This document shows, in pieces, positions 1-7,152 of a stretch of DNA of 43,124 nt. This DNA is from a virus. Below the pieces are notes generated by a model. The model did not search any database. It was not told the DNA's origin and was given only the letters and a program-made list of their open reading frames with translations. The stretch is from positions 1 through 43,124 of the IMG/VR virus record IMGVR_UViG_3300035703_000161; one strand, 5' to 3'. The translations under genes were made by a program, and so were the position numbers. Position 1 is the stretch's first letter. Each line of letters starts with the position of its first letter.

Positions 1-127
1 AATCTGCGGGATGCGCTCGATGATGGGGTCCAGGTTCTCCTTGGTGACCTTGCCAACGGCGGAAAGTTGAGACAGTTGCCGGATCACCTCCTTGAAGTCT
101 TCCTTTCCGCCGCCAACCGTCGCCAGG
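1..127. repeat. Terminal direct repeat, copy 1 (circular closure)
   Basis: The first 127 bases are identical to the last 127 (42998-43124). Both copies lie inside the tape-measure gene and continue its frame. This is what an assembler leaves when a circular or circularly permuted molecule is closed with a 127-base k-mer. It is better explained as an assembly overlap than as a biological terminal repeat. Confidence 0.95.
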
Positions 128-516
128 GCGTTCCCTAGCTCCATCATGATTTTGCGCGATTCGTCGGCACTGCTGCCGAGAGTCTGGAGGCGGATGGAAC
201 CCTGCACCGCTTCTTGCAGACCAAGGCCGGGAAGCTTCGAGACGACCTTCAGCCGCTCCAATTCCTTGCCTGCCGCCGCCGAAGACTTCATGGTTGCCGA
301 GAGGCCTTTCTCTAGCTTCTCCATGTCGGCAGCAGCAGCGAGAGCGCCCGCGCCAGCGGCGATCAGTGGAGCACTGAAGCCGATGGACAGCGCCTGACCA
401 GCCTGTGACATCGACGCACCAAACCGCTGGATCTTGCCCAGGCTGGCGTTCAGCTTTCGATCAAAATCGTCTGTCGAAGCTCCGATTCTTACGATCAAAT
501 TTGAAAGAACGCCCAT
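1..516 (-). CDS. Tape measure protein, N-terminal part (continues at window end)
   Basis: This is the first 172 codons of the tape measure protein, the coiled rod that fixes tail length inside the tail tube. It starts at ATG 516 (MGVLSNLIVRIGAS) and stays open through base 1. After closure it joins the rest at 42997, giving 784 residues ending at 41159. The N-terminal pattern (polar strand, 'GASMSQAGQALSIGFSAP', then Ala-rich helices) is typical of phage tape measures. A GAGG ribosome site lies five bases before the ATG, inside the 3' end of the inserted HNH gene. The HNH stop codon abuts the start with no gap. Identity is firm from context and composition. Confidence 0.93.
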   Translation of the reverse strand, partial: MGVLSNLIVRIGASTDDFDRKLNASLGKIQRFGASMSQAGQALSIGFSAPLIAAGAGALAAAADMEKLEKGLSATMKSSAAAGKELERLKVVSKLPGLGLQEAVQGSIRLQTLGSSADESRKIMMELGNALATVGGGKEDFKEVIRQLSQLSAVGKVTKENLDPIIERIPQI

Positions 517-1080
517 TTATGCCTCGATCAATCGATCCCATTTCAAGCCTGCTGCCTTGAGATACGCTTCTGCTAACCTAATGCAAGCCGCTTTCTCCTC
601 TGCTGTCGTTGCATTTTGCACATCATCGACTAACTGCCCAGCGCCGTGAGGAACTACTTTTAGCTCTAGGTTTTCAATACGGTAATCTGTTTTGATTCCA
701 TTTTTGTGATGCACATGCTCCCAAGGCTGAAGGGGCCTGCCTAAATGCTCCTGCATTACCTCTCGGTGCACCATGTAATAGCGACCGTTCATGTTCACGC
801 ATGGATATCCACGCCGAATGGTTTTCTTGCCGGTTGACCAATGCAGGTTTCGCCTTGGGGTTTTACCTCCGCGCTCCCGACGAAAGCATCCACATGATTT
901 TGTGTTGCCGTTCTTCAGGTTTCCGCCCATGACAGTTTTCTCGCCGCCGCACTCACAGTCGCATAACCACAGTCTTTGCCCACTTGCAGTTGCGGTACCG
1001 ATCAATTCTCTAACCGTAAGGCGATGAAACGTTTTGCCGGTCAGATCATAAGTTGCAGATGGTTGGCGGCTAGATCTCAT
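517..1080 (-). CDS. HNH homing endonuclease
   Basis: A 187-residue free-standing HNH endonuclease. Residues about 14-64 form a cysteine-rich DNA-binding segment (WLCDCECG..KSCGC), a usual partner of phage HNH_3 enzymes. The nuclease motif follows: MVHREVMQEHLGR, then WEHVHHKNG with the paired histidines and a downstream NLELK. Such enzymes nick alleles lacking the insertion and spread by repair. It sits between the tail chaperone and the tape measure, normally adjacent genes, and abuts the tape-measure start. An AAAGG site precedes ATG 1080. The gene looks more AT-rich than its neighbours, consistent with recent arrival. Confidence 0.9.
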   Translation of the reverse strand: MRSSRQPSATYDLTGKTFHRLTVRELIGTATASGQRLWLCDCECGGEKTVMGGNLKNGNTKSCGCFRRERGGKTPRRNLHWSTGKKTIRRGYPCVNMNGRYYMVHREVMQEHLGRPLQPWEHVHHKNGIKTDYRIENLELKVVPHGAGQLVDDVQNATTAEEKAACIRLAEAYLKAAGLKWDRLIEA

Positions 1081-1102
1081 TGTTTACCTTTGCCTACACC
1101 CA

Positions 1103-1596
1103 TTAGCGTTTAGCCTTTGCCTGCTGCATTGCCTTCTCTTGTTCGTCGTTCTTGATCTTTAGGTACGCGGCCCATTCGGCGAACTCTGACGACGGCATTT
1201 CGTCGAGTAATCGCCATACGGGCATATGCAGGAGTTCGGCGAGCGCGAAAGCAAATCGGCGCTCGCCCTCTAGTTTTTTTCGAGATCCTTCGCGGTGTCT
1301 TCGGTCATGCCTGAGAGCCGCAGAATCTCCGTCACTACGCGGTCAAGAACCGCGCCGGACTTCTGCAGTAGCGCGTCCTGATGCGCGGGCTCGAAGACCT
1401 TCGCGCCGGTCTCGTCGGTCAGCGTGGCGATCACCAGCCGCACCACGGCTAGCGCCGGGGTCTTCTTAGCGTCCTCGCCGAACTTCACGCGCTCAGCCGC
1501 CGTGATTTCACGGATGCCAACCGTAACGCCCCATTCGGGGACTTCCACCGTCGCCGTCTTCAGCGGTACGGCGAGGATTCTCTCTGCAATGTTCAT
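1103..1596 (-). CDS. Tail assembly chaperone GT, -1 frameshift product
   Basis: The last sense codons of the G frame read GAA AAA AAC before TAG. This contains the A-AAA-AAC heptamer, one of the most efficient -1 slippery sites known. Slipping back one base at 1274-1280 opens a new frame that runs 56 codons to a TAA at 1105-1103. It gives a 164-residue fusion with a C-terminal half rich in Leu, Glu and Trp (FALAELLHMPVWRLL, then SSEFAEWAAYLKIKN). That resembles gpT domains that bind the tape measure. The T stop overlaps an ATG (TAATG). G/GT frameshifting is conserved in siphophage tails; the heptamer and open frame are directly visible. Confidence 0.88.
1270..1596 (-). CDS. Tail assembly chaperone, unshifted product (gpG-like)
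   Basis: A 108-residue protein in the position of lambda gpG, between the tail tube genes and the tape measure. Such chaperones hold the tape measure soluble during tail assembly. The sequence is mixed alpha/beta (VPEWGVTVGIREITAAERVKFGED...) and ends LEKN-stop at a homopolymeric A7 run. The stop lies directly after a slippery heptamer that gives a longer product by -1 frameshifting (see the GT entry). The start is ATG 1596, and the gene lies 8 bases downstream of the tail tube paralogue. Confidence 0.85.
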   Translation of the reverse strand: MNIAERILAVPLKTATVEVPEWGVTVGIREITAAERVKFGEDAKKTPALAVVRLVIATLTDETGAKVFEPAHQDALLQKSGAVLDRVVTEILRLSGMTEDTAKDLEKN

Positions 1597-1604
1597 GGCT
1601 CTCC

Positions 1605-2210
1605 TTAGCTCGATGCGTAGTCCAAAATTCCGTGGACGGAAAACTGGACGTTTTGTTTTACGGTCTCGTTTACGCCGCTGGTCGTGCCTTGGCTTGACAG
1701 CATTGCGCCGAAGACATAGCGGTCAGCGCCCGATACGTTGAGGTAGCAGGCAATGACGAAATACTTATCGCCGTTGGTGAAAAAGTACTCGTCCTCGTAG
1801 AACCGCTGGAACGAACACGTCGCGTCACGCATGACGCAAGTACGCTCCTTCCAGGAGTCCCCGAATGTCTGCGTCTCTTCGAGCATCGGCTGCACGTCTA
1901 GGCTCCACTCGAAGCCCTGCGCGGCTTGCGCCAGCGTCAGATACTCGCCGGTTACGGTGATGGTGCCCGCTGGCGTATAGTCCTGGAAGTAAACCTTCCC
2001 TGTTCCGTAGGCTACCTGATAGCGGCTGGTCGGGACCGTAGACACGCCATCCAAAACGGTGAACGTAGCGTTCGGGTTGATGGCCCGCTTCGCCGCGTCG
2101 GTGATTTGATAGACACCAGATCCGAGCGAGGTGGTGGCCTCGCCCGTCATGCTGGTGCCGGAAACACTGGCGATGTAAATGTCGGCATTACGCCCTGCGA
2201 GAACAGCCAT
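1605..2210 (-). CDS. Major tail tube-like protein, long paralogue
   Basis: A 201-residue, beta-strand-rich protein in the tail tube slot. It shares the signature LDV..LEETQ.FGD.WKER with the gene immediately upstream, so the two are paralogues. This copy carries about 75 additional residues, mainly an N-terminal extension (MAVLAGRNADIYIASVSGTS, then a region with TGKVYFQDYTPAGTITV). One paralogue is probably the tube protein and the other a minor or decorated variant; the sequence does not say which. Start ATG 2210 has a strong AGGAGG site. Confidence 0.78.
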   Translation of the reverse strand: MAVLAGRNADIYIASVSGTSMTGEATTSLGSGVYQITDAAKRAINPNATFTVLDGVSTVPTSRYQVAYGTGKVYFQDYTPAGTITVTGEYLTLAQAAQGFEWSLDVQPMLEETQTFGDSWKERTCVMRDATCSFQRFYEDEYFFTNGDKYFVIACYLNVSGADRYVFGAMLSSQGTTSGVNETVKQNVQFSVHGILDYASS

Positions 2211-2219
2211 GGTGCCTCC

Positions 2220-2600
2220 TTAGGCGTAGGTCAGTGCGCCGGATCCGGTCACGGTGTAGTTCACCGTAACGAGTCCGTTTTCAGCCGCCGCAATGGACGC
2301 CTGAACGAACGCATTCCCCGAGTAGTAATTCGTCCCGTCGATGTAGAACCGGGCGGCGACGGTCGTACCGCCGAGAAACGCCGTTTGCATTGCGACGTGT
2401 CCGTTGGTGTCGGTGTCGTCGAAGCGCCCGGATGCCGAGCCGCTCCATTCGCGGATCGTCGCAGAACGCTCCTTCCAGACATCGCCGAAAGCCTGCGTCT
2501 CTTCGAGGCCGGTGGACACGTCCAGGGTCCAGTTGTCGATTTCTGCTACTACGTTTGCACTGAGCCGGAAAGAACCGGCATTTCCTACCATGATTGCCAT
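2220..2600 (-). CDS. Major tail tube-like protein, short paralogue
   Basis: A 126-residue beta-rich protein (MAIMVGNAGSFRLSANVVAE..., LDVSTGLEETQAFGDVWKER, ending GSGALTYA). Length and position between tail terminator and chaperone fit a siphophage tube subunit. ATG 2600 is chosen because AGGAGG lies four bases before it. The same frame stays open upstream but only across the tail-terminator gene. It is paralogous to the next gene downstream. Confidence 0.78.
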   Translation of the reverse strand: MAIMVGNAGSFRLSANVVAEIDNWTLDVSTGLEETQAFGDVWKERSATIREWSGSASGRFDDTDTNGHVAMQTAFLGGTTVAARFYIDGTNYYSGNAFVQASIAAAENGLVTVNYTVTGSGALTYA

Positions 2601-2608
2601 AAGGCCTC

Positions 2609-3031
2609 CTAGATGTCGTGGATAAAGTCGAACTCCAGCACGGTGGCGTAGAGCTTGGAATTGGTTTCGAGGGCGTCTTCGTACTCGTTCCGTCGCCCGT
2701 TCAGGTGGGTGCTTTTCACGCCAAGGCCGGAGGCATCGGCAATGTATTGCTCCTGGCCGATGATGGCCGCGTACACGAGGTCCGCCAGGTCGTCGGATGC
2801 CTTCGGGTTGCCCTGCGCCATGCAGTACAGCGACACCGGGCGGCGCGTTGCGGTCGGAATCTGCCGCCCGATGGAGTGGAACGGCTGATCGTCCATCGTC
2901 TCGATGATGATGGCCGGATACTTCGTCACTCGCCCCTGATCGGCGTGGGCATCGAAGACGCGATCGGCCACGACGGTCACCACGTCGGGCACGGTCTGCA
3001 GGTAGCGGAAGAGAGCCTGATAGATCCTCAT
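2609..3031 (-). CDS. Tail terminator / tail completion protein (DUF3168-like)
   Basis: A 140-residue protein in the canonical slot between the gp10-like joining protein and the tube. It has the layout of the lambda gpU / DUF3168 family: an N-terminal helix (MRIYQALFRYLQT), strands with YPAIIIETMDD, and a C-terminal LYATVLEFDFIHDI. Such proteins cap the growing tail tube. The start overlaps the stop of the gp10-like gene by four bases, implying coupled translation. Confidence 0.75.
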   Translation of the reverse strand: MRIYQALFRYLQTVPDVVTVVADRVFDAHADQGRVTKYPAIIIETMDDQPFHSIGRQIPTATRRPVSLYCMAQGNPKASDDLADLVYAAIIGQEQYIADASGLGVKSTHLNGRRNEYEDALETNSKLYATVLEFDFIHDI

Positions 3032-3567
3032 GCGGCCCTCGCGATGGCATCAAACGCGGCTTTAACCCGCTGCTCCAATAACCGCTTGATCCGCAAGCGC
3101 TGCGACTTGATCGCGTTTTGAAAAAACGGATTCGGCCGGCTACCGGGATGCTGGATCTTCGTCCGCACCTGATCGCCAACCCGCGCAAGCCACTGGAACG
3201 CCCGCGCCGCTATCCGCATTTTCTTGCCCGCAATCGTGTGCGGCTTCGTTCCGAACTCGACTAGATGCGCGTGCGGCGCCGCGCCTTTCAACGTGAAAGC
3301 GAAGGCCTGGAGGAAGTTCTTGTACTTGCGCCCAGAAGCGGCCCTGAGCGATTTCCGCAACCCGCCCGGCTGATACGTCTTTCCGCGCTGGCGCGTCGCG
3401 TAGGGCGCGATTGGTGCTCGGCGCGCGGCCTCGTCGCGGATCATCTGCGCCGATTCGAGAAGCGCCTGCCTAATCGGTTCGCCGGTCGCCGTCGCCTGCA
3501 GCTTGCGAAGCTGCTGCGTCAGGTCTTCGATACCCGAAACCGTAATCGCCCGGACTTGCCGCGCCAC
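3028..3567 (-). CDS. HK97 gp10-like head-tail joining protein
   Basis: A 179-residue basic protein with the HK97-gp10/minor tail protein Z pattern. A helix carries 'GIEDLTQQLRKL', then ALLESAQMIRDEAARRAP, then 'PHAHLVEFGTKPH' (the VEFGT motif is diagnostic) and a C-terminal NPFFQNAI segment. Members work at the head-tail joint next to the terminator protein. It overlaps both neighbours by 1-4 bases. Confidence 0.85.
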   Translation of the reverse strand: MARQVRAITVSGIEDLTQQLRKLQATATGEPIRQALLESAQMIRDEAARRAPIAPYATRQRGKTYQPGGLRKSLRAASGRKYKNFLQAFAFTLKGAAPHAHLVEFGTKPHTIAGKKMRIAARAFQWLARVGDQVRTKIQHPGSRPNPFFQNAIKSQRLRIKRLLEQRVKAAFDAIARAA

Positions 3568-3905
3568 TAGATCAGCACCTCAGTCGCCTGCATCGTCAGC
3601 ATTTCGTCGCGTTCGTCAGGGTTCAGAATGCTCTTGATATCGAAGTACCGCGTCCGGCCGGTTTTCAGGTCGTCGTAAACAATTCGCATGTCCGGGGTCA
3701 GTCCCGGCAGGTAGCGTAGGCGTATCGTGTGGGTCAGGTCCGCGATGACTTGCCGCGCCGCGAAGAACTCGCGCCCGTTTCCAGTCTCGACGGAGGCCCA
3801 TACCTCGGCGAACGTGCCCCAGGTCTCCGTCCGGTCCCCGTCGCCCGACACGTCGATGGTCTTCTGCTCGATGCGGATCTGATGCCGCATCGCTCCGGCC
3901 CTCAC
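3567..3905 (-). CDS. Head closure protein (phage head-tail adaptor family)
   Basis: A 112-residue protein of the SPP1 gp16/HK97 head-tail joining type (PF05521-like): 'MRHQIRIEQKT', then TWGTFAEVWASVE, then EFFAARQV..LTHTIRLRYLPGL and TRYFDIKSILNPDERDEM. These proteins plug the connector after packaging. GTG 3905 overlaps the upstream stop (GTGA); ATG 3890 is an alternative start closer to the family's usual N-terminus. Confidence 0.85.
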   Translation of the reverse strand: MRAGAMRHQIRIEQKTIDVSGDGDRTETWGTFAEVWASVETGNGREFFAARQVIADLTHTIRLRYLPGLTPDMRIVYDDLKTGRTRYFDIKSILNPDERDEMLTMQATEVLI

Positions 3906-4114
3906 AGCATCTCCACTCGAGCCTGAGCCATAAAATCGCCGTCGCCGATAAGACTGCGGCAGTCAATTAGTTCAATAGCCGTAACATGGAGCCCTGTCTT
4001 TCGGCGGAACTCCTGAATCATCCGATTTACCTCAACCTCGAAGGCTTGTTTGGCCTTAGCGGCTTCGATGACAGTGATATCAAGCGGGTACAACTGTGCG
4101 TGTTCAAACGCCAT
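3902..4114 (-). CDS. Small protein of unknown function in the connector cluster
   Basis: A 70-residue protein (MAFEHAQLYPLDITVIEAAKAKQAFEVEVN...). It is predicted to be helical with mixed charge. It lies between the gp6-like connector and the head closure gene and overlaps the latter by four bases. I do not recognise a family. Position suggests a head-tail joining role, but nothing in the sequence proves it. Confidence 0.6.
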   Translation of the reverse strand: MAFEHAQLYPLDITVIEAAKAKQAFEVEVNRMIQEFRRKTGLHVTAIELIDCRSLIGDGDFMAQARVEML

Positions 4115-4141
4115 CTGGTATAGCCTCCAATGCCCCAGCCC

Positions 4142-4723
4142 TCACAGCCACACCCGCCAAGGCGCAATTAGCGCGGAGACGGCGAAGGGCAATTCGGCCT
4201 CATCGACCGCGGCGGTCGTGCCAACAATCACCGCTTCACGGTTCTCATAGAAGTGCGAGGCCAGCATCCGGATAGCTTGCTTCAGTGGCAGCGGGACGGA
4301 TGCCGCGTTACTCCAGCCGCAGACGAACTGGACTTCGATGGGGTCGGTAGTTTCGAGCGTGTCCGTGGGCCACGTCTTGTTGTATTTAAGCCGCAGAACT
4401 CCAGGAGTGCGAAGCGAAACGGCGTACTCGGTCGTCGGCAGCGTCGTCTGGGTCCCCGCCGTGTTGGTGTACTTTAAGTGGGTCACCGAGACGAGCGGAG
4501 AGTAGGGAAGTACGATTTCCCCAGAGGCCGGGAAGCCGTCTAGGAACAGCTTCCAGGTCTGCTGGAGAAATCGACGGTTGCAGATCGTCTCCAAGTGTGA
4601 CGCCGCCGCGTGGATGTAGGGTTGAAGCTGATCGAGAGGCTGGCCCTTAGCGCGTGCGTGCGCCTCGAACTCAGCTTCATACAGCGGCCATTCAGTCGGC
4701 GGCGTGACAAGTTGGAGATTCAT
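4142..4723 (-). CDS. Head-tail connector / adaptor (HK97 gp6-like)
   Basis: A 193-residue protein with the gp6-like pattern. The helical N-terminus (DQLQPYIHAAASHLETICNRRFLQQTW) is followed by 'LPYSPLVSVTHLKY', strands, and a helical C-terminus 'PLPLKQAIRMLASHFYENRE'. The family forms the ring under the portal. It lies directly after the capsid-region genes. Start ATG 4723 is three bases after the preceding stop. Confidence 0.85.
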   Translation of the reverse strand: MNLQLVTPPTEWPLYEAEFEAHARAKGQPLDQLQPYIHAAASHLETICNRRFLQQTWKLFLDGFPASGEIVLPYSPLVSVTHLKYTNTAGTQTTLPTTEYAVSLRTPGVLRLKYNKTWPTDTLETTDPIEVQFVCGWSNAASVPLPLKQAIRMLASHFYENREAVIVGTTAAVDEAELPFAVSALIAPWRVWL

Positions 4724-4726
4724 GAA

Positions 4727-5203
4727 TTAGGCGATTTCAGTTGCGGTCGTCGAGCCACCGAAGCGCGGGCCAGCCAGGGCGATAGCGATGCCGCCGAGAA
4801 CCGGCGAATCGACTACCTCGACGGCCTTGAGTCGAACCAAGTGGTAATCAGTCGCCGCCAACGCTTCGGCCGCCACCTGGATGACGTAAATCTGGCTCGA
4901 ACCGGCAGTGGTCGTGAAACCAGCCGCCGCTTGCGCCGTCAGATCGCCCTGTACGTCGTTCGTCGTGATCGACTTCGAGTAAAACGGGATCGCCGTAACG
5001 GCGGTCGCGCTGAAGTCGCTACACGCTTCGACCGTGATGGTCGAGGTGCCGGTGGTGCCGACACCCTTATAGACCAAGAACAGCGCCGACTGGTGGTTAG
5101 CCAGGTCCACGACGTCCGAGGTGACCGTGCCCGAGAAGGCATCGGCCACCGGGTCAAGACCCTTGATGAAGTGCAGATTGTTCAGAAGTTCATAGGGAAT
5201 CAT
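4727..5203 (-). CDS. Hypothetical virion protein next to the capsid gene
   Basis: A 158-residue protein rich in Thr, Val and Ala with predicted beta strands (SALFLVYKGVGTTGTSTITVE). It has few charged residues and no signal peptide. Being between major capsid and connector, it could be a head decoration or other accessory head protein. I do not recognise the family. Start ATG 5203. Confidence 0.6.
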   Translation of the reverse strand: MIPYELLNNLHFIKGLDPVADAFSGTVTSDVVDLANHQSALFLVYKGVGTTGTSTITVEACSDFSATAVTAIPFYSKSITTNDVQGDLTAQAAAGFTTTAGSSQIYVIQVAAEALAATDYHLVRLKAVEVVDSPVLGGIAIALAGPRFGGSTTATEIA

Positions 5204-5217
5204 CTGGTGTTTCCTCC

Positions 5218-6525
5218 TTAGGCGCGAGCGTCAACCGTGACAAACGGCGACAGCGTATTGGTGCCCTTGAAGGGCGTGATGGGTTGCTTGATGGCCGATT
5301 GCCCATTCACGTCGATGGACCACTTGAAGGTCATCTCGTCGTAAATGAAACGGAAGTGCATGGACTGCGCCGCCCGCACGCCGCCCTTGGTGATGGTGAC
5401 GTACTTGGACAGGTTCGCCAGAACCACGTCGCCCTTGTCGCCGAGGGTTTCGGCCTGCTCCACCGGGATCACCGGGAAGCCGAGAAACGTGCCGTACTGA
5501 ATCGCACCGGCGACGCTGTTGTTCGGCAGGAACACCGGCTGCTGGCCGATGGTCATCAGCGGGAATTGGCCGATAACGTCGGGGTTGCAAAGCCACACGA
5601 TCCGATCGCCCGGTTCGCGGTAGAGACGGGACAGCATCGACGTGGCGTTTTCGATCACGAACGTGTCAGCGGCCTGCCCGGACTTCTTAGCCACGCTGAC
5701 CATCAGGGCGCCGCCGAAGTTTTGAACAGAGAAGCCGAGGGGTTTGCCCACGCCGTCGCCGCGCCAGATGGCGTCGTCCAACTTGAAGGCGATTTCCGAA
5801 GCGAAAGCGTTCTCGAAGACAGCAGCCATCGCCGGGGCGTTCCGCAGAAGTCGCTCCGTCGCATACGCCAAGCACTTCAGCGATTCAAGCCGGATTTCGT
5901 GGCGTGAGAGCTTCGGCTTCGTCGCGGTCGGGGCGTCGGCCTCGCCGGTCCAGTAAGCCTGCACGCCACCGAAACGGGAACCGTTCGCGCGGCTGGTCTC
6001 GTCGATGTACGGCAGTTCAAGCGAGTCGCTGCCTTCGCCAATCGGGATCTGATTCGTCAGCGGGAATATCCGCGCCGTCTCGCTGGCACGCTGCAACAGC
6101 GCCGTCGAGAAGTCGGTGCCGACAGCGAAGCCGCCGTCAGCCGGAACGGCCGAGGATGCGCCGGTCGGGCTCAGTTGCTCATACAGCCGCTTGTCAACGT
6201 TGCCGCCGAGACCCTGGAAGGCGTCGCGCGGGGACATCGCGCAGGCGATGGCGAAAAGATTCTCGCCGAGGCTGGCAAATGGCCGCTTGGCTTCGTTGTC
6301 GCTCGTCACCCGGCCGGGTTCGCGCGAAGCGTTTGCTTTCGCCCGGTTTTCGAGGTTTTCGACAGCCGCAAGCTGTTCCTTGACGGTCTTCAGTTCGGCC
6401 TCTTTCGCATCGACGGAAGCCAGGTGCGCAACCGGATCGGTAGCCGCAGCGGAAGCCGCCAAAAGCGCACTGTACTCAGTTTCCAGCGCGGAAATGCTCG
6501 ACAGAAGTTCTCGTTTGTTCTTCAT
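5218..6525 (-). CDS. HK97-fold major capsid protein
   Basis: A 435-residue capsid subunit. Residues about 1-80 are a charged coiled coil (MKNKRELLSSISALETEYSA..., KEAELKTVKEQLAAVENLEN), the delta/scaffold domain removed by the prohead protease. The HK97 fold follows, with signatures 'SGASS'-like linker, 'VPADGGFAVGTDF', 'DDAIWRGDGVGKPLGF', 'LCNPDVIGQFP' and C-terminal MHFRFIYDEMTFKWSIDVNG. Length fits HK97 gp5 relatives. The protease gene is immediately upstream and the adaptor genes downstream, the standard order. Confidence 0.95.
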   Translation of the reverse strand: MKNKRELLSSISALETEYSALLAASAAATDPVAHLASVDAKEAELKTVKEQLAAVENLENRAKANASREPGRVTSDNEAKRPFASLGENLFAIACAMSPRDAFQGLGGNVDKRLYEQLSPTGASSAVPADGGFAVGTDFSTALLQRASETARIFPLTNQIPIGEGSDSLELPYIDETSRANGSRFGGVQAYWTGEADAPTATKPKLSRHEIRLESLKCLAYATERLLRNAPAMAAVFENAFASEIAFKLDDAIWRGDGVGKPLGFSVQNFGGALMVSVAKKSGQAADTFVIENATSMLSRLYREPGDRIVWLCNPDVIGQFPLMTIGQQPVFLPNNSVAGAIQYGTFLGFPVIPVEQAETLGDKGDVVLANLSKYVTITKGGVRAAQSMHFRFIYDEMTFKWSIDVNGQSAIKQPITPFKGTNTLSPFVTVDARA

Positions 6526-6534
6526 GTCTACTCC

Positions 6535-7152
6535 TTAAATTCGCCCCAGCACGCGCCAACGCCGCTCGCGCAGCGCCAACTCATGCAGGGCTTTGTTTTT
6601 CTCCGCGCTGTACGCGGTAGAAGCTTCGGCGGCCAGTCGTTGACTGGCCATCAAAAATTGGGCGTTTGGGTCTGCCCCCAGCGGAACGACGCTGATCTCG
6701 TAGGGCTTCCACTTCGTCGCCATGTAGTGCTTTCGGTCCTTCGGCGAATCCTTCGACAGTTCGATGTCGAGGATCTGCACGCCCATGGACACGTTGCGGA
6801 GCGTGCCCTCCTGGATTCGTTGCCAGATCGGCTCAACGTCTTCGGCCTCGGAGATCCGCAGCGTTGCCTCGTAGCCGCGCCCGGTGCGCTCGGCAGACTC
6901 CACGGAACCGATTACGTTCTTGGCCTCGTAGGATTGGTGGCCGTCAAGAACCGGCGCACCGATGACGCTCGACAAGTCAGCCCCGCCGAGGTCGAACGAC
7001 AAGTCGTACTCTTCGCCCGTAAACCAGTTGAAGCGGTCCACCTTGGCACCGGAGTAGAACAGAACGCGCCGTAGCCGGGGCGCGGTTTCGTCCGCGTCCA
7101 TCGGGGCCAGAACCGCAGTGGGGCACTGTAATAGCTGCTCGATTGTTTTCAT
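6535..7152 (-). CDS. Prohead protease (HK97 gp4/S78 family)
   Basis: A 205-residue serine protease that matures the procapsid by removing the capsid delta domain. Catalytic candidates are visible: His72 in 'VLDGHQS', Ser122 in 'RNVSMGVQ' and Glu152 in 'YEISVVPLGADPNA', the family's conserved tail motif. It overlaps the portal stop by four bases and precedes the capsid gene by nine bases. Confidence 0.93.
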   Translation of the reverse strand: MKTIEQLLQCPTAVLAPMDADETAPRLRRVLFYSGAKVDRFNWFTGEEYDLSFDLGGADLSSVIGAPVLDGHQSYEAKNVIGSVESAERTGRGYEATLRISEAEDVEPIWQRIQEGTLRNVSMGVQILDIELSKDSPKDRKHYMATKWKPYEISVVPLGADPNAQFLMASQRLAAEASTAYSAEKNKALHELALRERRWRVLGRI

